Notes under the pieces: model-generated
The model's input: only the letters and a program-made list of their open reading frames with translations
Databases searched by the model: none
Told to the model about the DNA's origin: nothing
Assembly: GCF_039544105.1 (NCBI RefSeq)
Contig: NZ_BAABLA010000007.1
Direction: 5' to 3' (one strand)
Source: Haloechinothrix_A salitolerans
GTDB lineage: Bacteria; Actinomycetota; Actinomycetes; Mycobacteriales; Pseudonocardiaceae
Length of the DNA stretch: 64,000 bases
In this document: positions 57,248 to 64,000 of the stretch, one piece after another
Position numbering within the stretch: position 1 is the first letter of the stretch
How the letters are laid out: each line of letters opens with the position of its first letter
Position numbers and translations under genes: made by a program

Positions 57248-58096
57248 CTACTCGTGCGCCTTGCCCAGCTCAACCGCGCGGTCCCTCGCCGCCTCGATCG
57301 CGGCGAGCAGCGCCGCCCTGACGCCGTGTTTCTCCAGCTCACGAATGGCATTGATGGTGGTACCCGCAGGTGACGTCACCGCCTCGCGCAAGATGACAGG
57401 GTGCGCGTCGGAGTCCGAGAGCATCTTCGCCGAGCCGACCGCCGACTGGATGATCAGCTTCTCCGCGATGGCGCGGGGCAGGCCAAGCAGGATGCCCGCG
57501 TCGATCATGGCCTCGACCAGGAAGAAGAAGTACGCCGGTCCTGAACCCGACAACGCCGTCACGGCGTTGAGCTGCGACTCCGGCAGCTCGACGACCTGCC
57601 CCACGCACGACAGCATCTTCTCGACCGTCGCCATGTGCTCCGGCGTCGCGTGCGCGCCGGCGGAGATCGCGCTCATCGCCTCGCCGACGACCATCGGCGT
57701 GTTCGGCATGACCCGCACGACCGGGACGTCGCCCAGCCGGTCCTCGAACAACGTCGTCGGCAGTCCCGCGCAGAGCGTCACGACCAGTTTGCCCGGCGTC
57801 ATCAGCGGCCGGAGCTTCTCCAGCAACGGCTCGATGTCCTGCGGCTTGACGGCGACGACAAGGACATCGGCACGTTCGGCCGCCTCCTCGATCTCGACGC
57901 CTCGGACGTCGTAGGCGTCGGTCAACTCGGCGGCGCGCTCCGGGTGCCGCTCGGTGAACAGCAGCTCATCGGCGGTGTGCCCACCGTGCAGCAAGCCAGA
58001 CATCAGCGCCTCGCCGATCTTGCCAGCCCCGAGGACGGCGATCACCGGCGCGGTCTGCTCGGAGGTCTCGGTGTCGGGGGTCTCGAACGCAGCCAT
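57248..58096 (-). CDS. proC: Pyrroline-5-carboxylate reductase (ProC)
   Basis: Last step of proline synthesis, 282 aa. The NADPH motif is IAVLGAGKIGEALMSGLLHG; the family signature near the C-terminus is REAVTSPAGTTINAIRELEK, with the active-site helix ALSGSGPAYFFFLVEAMIDA. The first 15 residues are a variable lead. A probable terminator lies 160 bases downstream. Proline dehydrogenase lies two genes upstream. Confidence 0.95.
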   Translation of the reverse strand: MAAFETPDTETSEQTAPVIAVLGAGKIGEALMSGLLHGGHTADELLFTERHPERAAELTDAYDVRGVEIEEAAERADVLVVAVKPQDIEPLLEKLRPLMTPGKLVVTLCAGLPTTLFEDRLGDVPVVRVMPNTPMVVGEAMSAISAGAHATPEHMATVEKMLSCVGQVVELPESQLNAVTALSGSGPAYFFFLVEAMIDAGILLGLPRAIAEKLIIQSAVGSAKMLSDSDAHPVILREAVTSPAGTTINAIRELEKHGVRAALLAAIEAARDRAVELGKAHE

Positions 58097-58174
58097 GGGC
58101 TAAGCGTGCCAGACGTCGAACCGCGCGGCTGGTCAGGAGGGGTACCTGGGTGGGCCTCCTGACGTCAGCGAGCT

Positions 58175-58214
58175 TGAAGACGTTGTGGTTGCTATGACGA
58201 CCACAACGTCTTCA
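58175..58214. terminator. Hairpin at the end of the thioesterase gene
   Basis: TGAAGACGTTGTGGT (58175-58189) and its exact complement (58200-58214) around a 10-base loop, starting 3 bases past the thioesterase stop on the minus strand. The inner CGTTGTGGT/ACCACAACG stem is identical to that of the hairpin at 25861-25910. Confidence 0.7.
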
Positions 58215-58216
58215 GA

Positions 58217-59068
58217 TCAACGTCCCGGGGTCACCGCCAGCTGCCGCATCTGGCACACCAGCTGCCCCGTGGCGTCGATGACGGTTGCATCGGAGTCGAA
58301 CCACGGGCGGTTCACCGCGCGGGAATCGACGTGCACACGCAGCCAGCCGGGCGAAGGCCGCGCACGGACCAGCGCCGTGAGCTGCACCGGCGGCGCGTAC
58401 CCGCCGTGGCCGAGGTTGGATGGCACCGGTGGGCTGAGGTCGCCCGCGAGGAGCGCGAAGTACAGATCGATCGCACCGGACTTCGGCCGCACCCACAACC
58501 GCAGCCGCAACCGGGGCACCTTCGCGTTGCGCGCGGCGACAGGGGACCGTCGACCCGCCAGGAACAGCGCTGTGCTGGCATCCAGCCGGACCTCGCAGTT
58601 CTCGGTCAGCCGCGCGACGTCGCCGGCCTGCGGCCCGGCGAGCGCGATCGCGTTGCTCGGCGGCTCGGCGGGCATCACCGGCAGCTCCGACCACACCGAA
58701 CGCTGGCCCGGCAACCTGCTGATCATCACCGTCGCCTCGACACAGCATCGACCGCGCTGCTCAAGGCGAACCCCGACCACCGTCGTCTGCCCACCGGCCT
58801 TGCGGACGTCGGTGCGCAGCAGCGCGGGCCCGAGGCTGGTCGCGCGCAAGAACTCGACGCTGATCGAGATCGGGTCGGACGCCATCTCAGCGTGCTCGGC
58901 CACCACCGCGACCGCCGCACGTGCCAGCAGCGCCACGAGGAATCCGGCGTGTGGGTGGCCGCCCACCGACCATTCCGGCCGCAACGTCGTCGTGAACGTA
59001 CCGTCGCCCAGCGAGCGCGGCGCACTCGCGGCCGCGAACTGTACCGCCTGTTCGGCCGCTGCCTTCAC
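58217..59068 (-). CDS. Acyl-CoA thioesterase-like double hotdog protein
   Basis: 283 aa. The N-terminal half has the hotdog pattern WSVGGHPHAGFLVALLARAA and PISISVEFLRATSLGPALLR; the C-terminal half repeats it (HGGYAPPVQLTALVRARPSP). This is the TesB-like/acyl-CoA thioesterase layout. Substrate unknown; equivalent in position to Rv0499. GTG start 25 bases after the proline dehydrogenase stop, so cotranscribed. Confidence 0.78.
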   Translation of the reverse strand: MKAAAEQAVQFAAASAPRSLGDGTFTTTLRPEWSVGGHPHAGFLVALLARAAVAVVAEHAEMASDPISISVEFLRATSLGPALLRTDVRKAGGQTTVVGVRLEQRGRCCVEATVMISRLPGQRSVWSELPVMPAEPPSNAIALAGPQAGDVARLTENCEVRLDASTALFLAGRRSPVAARNAKVPRLRLRLWVRPKSGAIDLYFALLAGDLSPPVPSNLGHGGYAPPVQLTALVRARPSPGWLRVHVDSRAVNRPWFDSDATVIDATGQLVCQMRQLAVTPGR

Positions 59069-59093
59069 CGAATCACTCCCATGTGGGGCGTGC

Positions 59094-60020
59094 TCATGAC
59101 CGAGTCACCACCGAACGCAGGAAGAATGTCGTGTTTGCTGGGCGTTCGGCGAGCCTGCGCATCAGATACCCATACCACTGTTCGCCGTATGGCACATAGA
59201 CCCGGACGATCTGTCCCGCTTCGGAAAGTCGTATCTGTTCGTCCGGACGGACGCCGTAAAGTAGCTGAAATTCATAGCCGTCACGTGGCACGCCGTGAGC
59301 CTCGGCCCTGTCGCTGACCAGCTCGATCAGCCGGGGATCGTGGGTGCCGAACATCGCGTACGCGCCCCCGGCCAGCAGCGCGTTGGCACAGCGTACGAAT
59401 GCGAGATCGACATCGTGCTTGTGGGAAAAAGCCACATCTCGCGGCTCGTTATACGCGCCTTTGACTAATCGCACCCGGGAGCCAGGCGCTGCCAGCGCGG
59501 CGACGTCGTCCTCGGTGCGTCGCAGGTACGACTGCACCACCGCGCCGACGTCGGGCCACGGCTTGCGCAGCTCCGCGACCGCCGCGAGCGTGTCGTCGGT
59601 AGTGGTGTGGTCCTCCATGTCCACGGTGACCGTCGTGCCGCACTGCTCCGCCGCCGCGCAGATCCGAAAGGCGTTGTCGACGGCGAGGCGCTGGCTGAGC
59701 CGTTGCCCGAGCGCGGACAGCTTCACACTGACCTCGGCGCGGGCGGACAGGTCCGCGTCGTGCAGCCGATCGAGCACGGCCAGGTACGCCTGCACGATGC
59801 GTTCCGCCTGCGCCGCGTCGTGGGTGTCCTCGCCTAGGTAGTCCAGCGTGGCGTAGCGACCGGTGTCCGCGAGCGCGGCGACTGCGGCGATCGCGTCGTC
59901 GGCGCTTTCACCCGCGACGAACCGGTCCACCATGGCACGGGTGCCGGGCGCGGTCGTGATCATCTTTCGGACAGCGTCGCTGCCCGCGGCAGCGAGGATG
60001 ATCGAACGCAACGGGTTCAC
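59094..60020 (-). CDS. Proline dehydrogenase (monofunctional PRODH)
   Basis: FAD enzyme oxidising proline to pyrroline-5-carboxylate, 308 aa, a single TIM barrel without the PutA aldehyde dehydrogenase half. Motifs: AEVSVKLSALGQRL, TVDMEDHTTTDDTLA, VRLVKGAYNEPRDVAF, GYEFQLLYGVRPDEQ and IVRVYVPYGEQWYGYLMRRL. The start is taken as GTG 60020 (NPLRSIILAAAGSDAVRKM); GTG codons further up to 60062 are possible. Opposes ProC made from the same region. Confidence 0.92.
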   Translation of the reverse strand: MNPLRSIILAAAGSDAVRKMITTAPGTRAMVDRFVAGESADDAIAAVAALADTGRYATLDYLGEDTHDAAQAERIVQAYLAVLDRLHDADLSARAEVSVKLSALGQRLSQRLAVDNAFRICAAAEQCGTTVTVDMEDHTTTDDTLAAVAELRKPWPDVGAVVQSYLRRTEDDVAALAAPGSRVRLVKGAYNEPRDVAFSHKHDVDLAFVRCANALLAGGAYAMFGTHDPRLIELVSDRAEAHGVPRDGYEFQLLYGVRPDEQIRLSEAGQIVRVYVPYGEQWYGYLMRRLAERPANTTFFLRSVVTRS

Positions 60021-60075
60021 GGTGAGCACGATACGACGATCACCCGGTTTGTCGCCGCCCAAGAATCGCGGCGCG

Positions 60076-60894
60076 CTACTGCCCCAGGTGCAACCGCGCG
60101 AACAACAGTGACTCGGCGAGCAGTCGCGCTCGGTCGGCCGAGTTCCGGGCGTTGCGGGTGTTCACCTCAAGCACCACCTGGCCGTCGAATTCCTGCGCGA
60201 CCAGCTTTTCCAGAATCTCAGCGCACGGCTGCGTGCCCTTGCCGGGAACGAGGTGCTCATCCTTGGGCAACCCGGTGCCGTCCGCGAGGTGTAGGTGCGT
60301 CAAGTTCGGCCCCATACGGTCCGCGAGAGCGAAGGCGTCCATCCCGGCGGCGGCGGTGTGCGAGAGATCGAGGGTGTAGTGCGCGTAACCGACGTCGGTT
60401 GGGTCAATCGACGGGCGGAACGCCGACACCCTGCGGTTGCGGTCCCCAACCGGCGGCTTGACCTTGAACATGTTCTCCACCGCCACCTCGACGCCGCTGG
60501 TTTCCTCCAACTCGGCGACCAGGTCGGGAAAGGAGTCGGCGTAGCGGCGCTGCCACCGGAACGGCGGGTGGACGACGACCGTCCGCGCGCCAAGCTCGAG
60601 CGCGGCCTCGACGGACCTGCGCAGCCGCACCTCGGGATCTGGCGACCAGATCCGCTGCGTGATCAGCAACGACGGTGAATGGATGGACAGCACCGGAACG
60701 CCGGTCTTCTCCGACAACCACTTCAGCGCGGAGACGTCCTGACTGATCGAGTCGGCCCACACCATGACCTCGACGCCGTCATAACCAAGCTCGGCCGCCA
60801 GTTCGAAGCCGGCGTTGGCGCGCAGCGGCCACACCGAGGCCGTGGACAACCCCACCGGAACAGGCTTGCTCGTTCCCCACGGTGTTTCGCTCAA
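60076..60894 (-). CDS. Sugar phosphate isomerase/epimerase-like TIM barrel protein
   Basis: 272 aa, xylose isomerase-like TIM barrel. Visible metal-site strands: VPVLSIHSPSLLIT, ARTVVVHPPFRWQ, VEVAVENMFKVKPP, LTHLHLADGTGLPKDEHLVP and QVVLEVNTRNARNSADRARL, carrying His, Glu and Asp ligands. Substrate unknown. Positional homologue of Rv0498. 55 bases upstream of the proline dehydrogenase. Confidence 0.83.
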   Translation of the reverse strand: MSETPWGTSKPVPVGLSTASVWPLRANAGFELAAELGYDGVEVMVWADSISQDVSALKWLSEKTGVPVLSIHSPSLLITQRIWSPDPEVRLRRSVEAALELGARTVVVHPPFRWQRRYADSFPDLVAELEETSGVEVAVENMFKVKPPVGDRNRRVSAFRPSIDPTDVGYAHYTLDLSHTAAAGMDAFALADRMGPNLTHLHLADGTGLPKDEHLVPGKGTQPCAEILEKLVAQEFDGQVVLEVNTRNARNSADRARLLAESLLFARLHLGQ

Positions 60895-60909
60895 CCTACC
60901 TACGTCCAG

Positions 60910-62094
60910 TCACTTGTCCAGCAAGAGCAGCGCGGCGGGCGACACCGTGACGACGACACCGACCAGCACGGCGAGCACCGTCGTCTGCATGTCCTCCGCC
61001 TTGCGGATCTTGCGCACGATCCACACCAGGCCAACGACGACGGCCAGCGCTGCGACGAGGGCAAGCGCGGGGATCTGCATCCACAGCCAGTTGAACAGCA
61101 ACCACACGGCAGCGCCGCCGACAACGCCGAGGGTGAGCTGCGCGGCGACCGCGAGCCACTCCTTGCCGTGCGCCGTCGGTTCGACGTCGGCGTCGAACCG
61201 CTCAGCGTCGGCCCTCGCGTCCGGCGTCCCGACCGGCGCCATCACGCCCGTCGGGGCCCGTTCATCGGGAGCCCCTGGGATGGGCGGGCCGTCGACGTCC
61301 CCCTCGTAGTCGGGGTCGTAGCCGGGTGGGTAATCGTCCTCGTAGTCGTAGTCCTCGACGAAGCCATAGGGGTCAGCCTGGTAGGCGGCGCCGGGATGGC
61401 CGGGCGGGTAGCCCTGCTGGTAGTCCTCGTCGTACTCGTACTCGTCCTCGAAATCCTGGTAGTAACCGCCCTGATAGTCGTCCTCGTAGTCCTCGGCGTA
61501 GCCGTAGACGTCATCCCCCGGCGCGCCGACGGCGGGCATCTGTTCCGTGGAGTCCTCAACCGGCGGTTGCTGCCGGGACGCGGCGAAACCCTCCAGCCGC
61601 GCGCCGAGGCTCTGTTGCTGTTGCGGCGCCTGCTGCTGCGGGGGGTGCGGCGGCTCCGGCGGTTGTTGCTCCTGCGGCGGCATCGCCGGCCACGACGGTG
61701 AGCTGGGCGGCGGCATCGCGCGCTGGTAACCGCTGCCGGGCGACTGGGGTGGTTGTCCCGGTGGCCGCGGGGGTTGCTGAGGCGCGGGCCGCACCGGCGG
61801 CGGCGCTTGCGGGGCCTGCGGCTGGGCGGCGTGCGGCGGCGCTGGTGGCTCGTCCGACACCGCATGGCTGTGCGGGCTGCCGTTGCGACGGGTTGGTGCG
61901 GAGCCGGAGTCCGCCTCGCTGTTGATGCGGTCGATGATGGCCTGCGGAGCCGTGGTGGTGAGCTCGTTCTCGCCGTCGTCCTCCGTGGCACGACGACGAT
62001 GCCTGCGCGGCGAGCTCGCAGGCTTCGCACCGTGTTGTTCGAGCAACTCCGCGACCGTGCGCCGAGTCGGCTGATCACCGGGTTCTCGCGACAT
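60910..62094 (-). CDS. Membrane protein with long disordered cytoplasmic N-terminus
   Basis: 394 aa, Rv0497-like by position and layout. Residues 1-60 contain a short conserved-looking head (RRTVAELLEQHGAKP, basic RRHRRR). Residues 70-190 are Pro/Gln-rich, and residues 200-300 are dominated by Asp, Glu and Tyr repeats (YAEDYEDDYQGGYYQDF). The C-terminus has about three helices, such as LALVAALAVVVGLVWIVRKI and VLAVLVGVVVTVSPAALLLL. Start ATG 62094; GTG 62103 is possible. Function unknown. Confidence 0.75.
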   Translation of the reverse strand: MSREPGDQPTRRTVAELLEQHGAKPASSPRRHRRRATEDDGENELTTTAPQAIIDRINSEADSGSAPTRRNGSPHSHAVSDEPPAPPHAAQPQAPQAPPPVRPAPQQPPRPPGQPPQSPGSGYQRAMPPPSSPSWPAMPPQEQQPPEPPHPPQQQAPQQQQSLGARLEGFAASRQQPPVEDSTEQMPAVGAPGDDVYGYAEDYEDDYQGGYYQDFEDEYEYDEDYQQGYPPGHPGAAYQADPYGFVEDYDYEDDYPPGYDPDYEGDVDGPPIPGAPDERAPTGVMAPVGTPDARADAERFDADVEPTAHGKEWLAVAAQLTLGVVGGAAVWLLFNWLWMQIPALALVAALAVVVGLVWIVRKIRKAEDMQTTVLAVLVGVVVTVSPAALLLLDK

Positions 62095-62152
62095 CCCTTC
62101 CACCGTGCCTAGTGCCGATACCGACATTCACCAGTGTTGCCGACCAACTCCA

Positions 62153-63124
62153 TCACTTCGAGCCGGCCGGTTGCGTTGTGAGTTCAGTCTGGTCCTCGCC
62201 GTCGGCGTGGTCCAGCCTTCGAAGGATGACACCTTCGCGCAACGCCCACGGGCACATTTCCAGTTCCGACAGTCCCAGCTCCGCCATCGTCGCCTGCGCG
62301 ACAAGCGCTCCCCCGACCAACTGGTGCGACCGACTGCTGCTGACTCCCTCCAACTCGGCGATGTCGGCCGCCGTCATCCGGGAGATAAAGGCGATCAGCT
62401 GCCGCAGTCCGACGTCTGTCAGCACCCTACGCACTCTCGGCCCGGCCGACGACGGGGCGGCCCCCGTCAACCTGGCCAACGAGCGGAATGTCTTGGAGGT
62501 GGCGACGACGTGATCAGGCTCGCCATGTTTGCTGACCTGCTTGCGAAGACCGGCAAGTTCCTTCTCCAGCCATGCGGAGGTGTCGATCATCTCGGAGCGG
62601 GACGGCGGGTCGTTGCTGAACCGGGTGCGGGTGACGGTGCCAGCGCCGAGCGGCAGCGACGCGGCGAAGTCCGGCGCCTCGTCGATGCCCATCGCGATCT
62701 CGAGCGAGCCGCCGCCGATGTCGAGGACAAGCAACATCCCCGCCGACCAGCCGAACCAGCGGCGCGCGGCGAGGAAGGTGAGCTTCGCCTCATCCGCGCC
62801 GGATAGCACCCGTAGCTCGACGCCGGTCTCCTCACCGACCCTACGCAGCACGTCGCCAGAGTTGGTGGCCTCCCGCACCGCGGAAGTCGCGAACGCCAGC
62901 ATCTCCTCGCAGCCCAGTTTGCGGGCGGCCTTCTTCGCATCGTCGACGGCGCGCACGAGGTCGTCGGCACCATCCTTGCTCAGCTCCCCCGACGTGGTGA
63001 TGCGTTCGGATAGCCGCAGCACGGTCTTCTCCGAGTGCATCGGGGTCGGATGGGCGCCACGGTGCGCGTCGACCACAAGCAGGTGGGTCGTGTTCGACCC
63101 GACATCAAGTACTCCTAGGCGCAC
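62153..63124 (-). CDS. Ppx/GppA family exopolyphosphatase-like protein
   Basis: 323 aa ASKHA-fold phosphatase. Phosphate loops VLDVGSNTTHLLVVDA and LVLDIGGGSLEIAMG; AFATSAVREATNSGDVLRRV is conserved. It corresponds to Rv0496 (mycobacterial Ppx1), acting on short polyphosphate or the guanosine pentaphosphate terminal phosphate. It lacks the extra C-terminal domains of long Ppx. GTG start (RLGVLDVGSN). Confidence 0.9.
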   Translation of the reverse strand: MRLGVLDVGSNTTHLLVVDAHRGAHPTPMHSEKTVLRLSERITTSGELSKDGADDLVRAVDDAKKAARKLGCEEMLAFATSAVREATNSGDVLRRVGEETGVELRVLSGADEAKLTFLAARRWFGWSAGMLLVLDIGGGSLEIAMGIDEAPDFAASLPLGAGTVTRTRFSNDPPSRSEMIDTSAWLEKELAGLRKQVSKHGEPDHVVATSKTFRSLARLTGAAPSSAGPRVRRVLTDVGLRQLIAFISRMTAADIAELEGVSSSRSHQLVGGALVAQATMAELGLSELEMCPWALREGVILRRLDHADGEDQTELTTQPAGSK

Positions 63125-63264
63125 ACCCAGTCACGTTACCCTGCGCACCCGCCCTGAGCGCACTGTGATCTGCCCGACGTCAGGTGGTATGCGGTGAAGG
63201 GAACGCTGGCTGCGCTGGGTGGACGCGCTGGTGATCACGCGTGGTGAACGGCACGTTCGCCGAA

Positions 63265-63963
63265 TCACACCCCGGACTCGAACTTGTACCCGAGCCCCCG
63301 CACGGTGACCAGATATCGCGGCGAACCCGGGTCCGGCTCGATCTTCGCCCGCAGCCGCTTCACGTGGACGTCGAGTGTCTTGGTGTCGCCGACGTAGTCC
63401 GCGCCCCACACTCGGTCGATGAGTTGCCCGCGCGTCAGGACCCTGCCCGCGTTTCGCAGCAGGTATTCCAGCAGGTCGAACTCCTTCAGCGGCAGCGAAA
63501 CCTCATCGCCGCCGACGGTCACCACGTGGCGCTCGACGTCCATCCGCACCGGACCCGCCGCGAGCACAGCGGGCGCACCGTCGCCGTCCCCCGCTGTGCC
63601 CTCGACACCACGTCGCAGCACGGCCCTGATCCGCGCGATCAGCTCTCTGGCGGAGTAGGGCTTCGTGACGTAGTCGTCCGCGCCGAGCTCGAGGCCGACG
63701 ACCTTGTCGATCTCGCTGTCCCGCGCGGTCACCATGATCACCGGGACGGCGGCGCGGGCCCTGAGCTGCTTGCAGACGTCCGTGCCGCTCATGCCGGGCA
63801 GCATCAAATCGAGCAACACGATGTCGGCGCCGTTGCGATCGAACTCGTCGAGCGCCTCCTGGCCCGTGGTGGCGACCGTCGCCGTGAACCCCTCCTTGCG
63901 CAGCAAGAACGTCAGCGGATCGGCGAACGACTCCTCGTCTTCGACGATGAGAACCCTGGTCAC
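63265..63963 (-). CDS. regX3: Two-component response regulator RegX3
   Basis: 232 aa OmpR/PhoB-type regulator. Receiver domain: VLIVEDEESFADPLTFLLRK, phospho-acceptor D52 in IVLLDLMLPGMSG, conserved Lys in DDYVTKPYSARELIARIRAV. C-terminal winged helix: PLKEFDLLEYLLRNAGRVLT and VKRLRAKIEPDPGSPRYLVT. Best match to RegX3 of the SenX3-RegX3 phosphate system, consistent with a polyphosphatase gene downstream. GTG start with GGAGGG 6 bases upstream. Its kinase gene would lie beyond 64000. Confidence 0.9.
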   Translation of the reverse strand: MTRVLIVEDEESFADPLTFLLRKEGFTATVATTGQEALDEFDRNGADIVLLDLMLPGMSGTDVCKQLRARAAVPVIMVTARDSEIDKVVGLELGADDYVTKPYSARELIARIRAVLRRGVEGTAGDGDGAPAVLAAGPVRMDVERHVVTVGGDEVSLPLKEFDLLEYLLRNAGRVLTRGQLIDRVWGADYVGDTKTLDVHVKRLRAKIEPDPGSPRYLVTVRGLGYKFESGV

Positions 63964-64000
63964 AACATCCCTCCGTGGTTGGTTGGCTCGCTCGTCACGA

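Overview
The window is a 64 kb piece of a high-GC actinobacterial chromosome. Dense 1-4 base ATGA/GTGA overlaps, frequent GTG starts, menaquinone genes, Rex, BldC and BldN homologues, and a gene order that largely follows the Mycobacterium tuberculosis Rv0490-Rv0561 region (recalled from memory) all point to a Pseudonocardiales-type organism. The genus cannot be fixed from sequence alone. No rRNA, tRNA, CRISPR array, insertion sequence or prophage gene was seen.

Layout, left to right. (1) 1-15077, minus strand: NADH:quinone oxidoreductase operon nuoA-N, with nuoN cut by the window edge. (2) 15078-15375: nuo control region with two matches to the actinobacterial Rex operator. (3) 15376-27310: menaquinone block (menJ, menG, menD, menB, menE, menA) interspersed with a DUF3592 protein, an SRPBCC protein, glmS, a small conserved gene, a Cds1-like PLP enzyme and a DUF4229 protein. 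(4) 27620-28173: bldC and a 60-aa membrane protein. (5) 28239-33767, minus: a MinD/ParA-like ATPase and the cytochrome c biogenesis set ccsB-resB-ccdA-resA. (6) 33764-46527, minus: heme synthesis (hemL, hemB, cobA-hemD fusion, hemC, hemA) and rex, interrupted at 38.4-41.6 kb by an island with a large LPXTG surface protein and one hypothetical gene. (7) 46749-50391: a membrane molybdopterin oxidoreductase, a glutaredoxin-like protein, a 6 x 21-bp tandem array and an acyl-CoA ligase-like gene. (8) 50803-54107, plus: a BldN-like sigma factor, its probable RsbN-like anti-sigma factor, and a SerB-type HAD hydrolase. (9) 54123-63963, minus: an acyltransferase, an SDR protein, tiny ribosomal protein bS22, an excisionase-type HTH protein, proC, a thioesterase, proline dehydrogenase, a sugar isomerase-like protein, a disordered membrane protein, a Ppx/GppA phosphatase and regX3.

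How it fits together: the window holds the quinone (men), the machine that reduces it (nuo), cofactors for the downstream chain (heme, cytochrome c maturation) and the redox sensor Rex. Rex-box sequences lie before both nuoA and rex, so the NADH/NAD+ ratio probably controls complex I and early heme synthesis together.

Most unusual content: a 91-bp inverted-repeat element in two copies with compensating stem changes (20731-20821, 38388-38478); related palindromes inside the reading frames of nuoG and menE; near-identical 23-bp repeats at both edges of the LPXTG island; and a PD-(D/E)XK-like nuclease signature inside that surface protein. Several start codons were re-chosen from ribosome-binding sites and stop/start overlaps.
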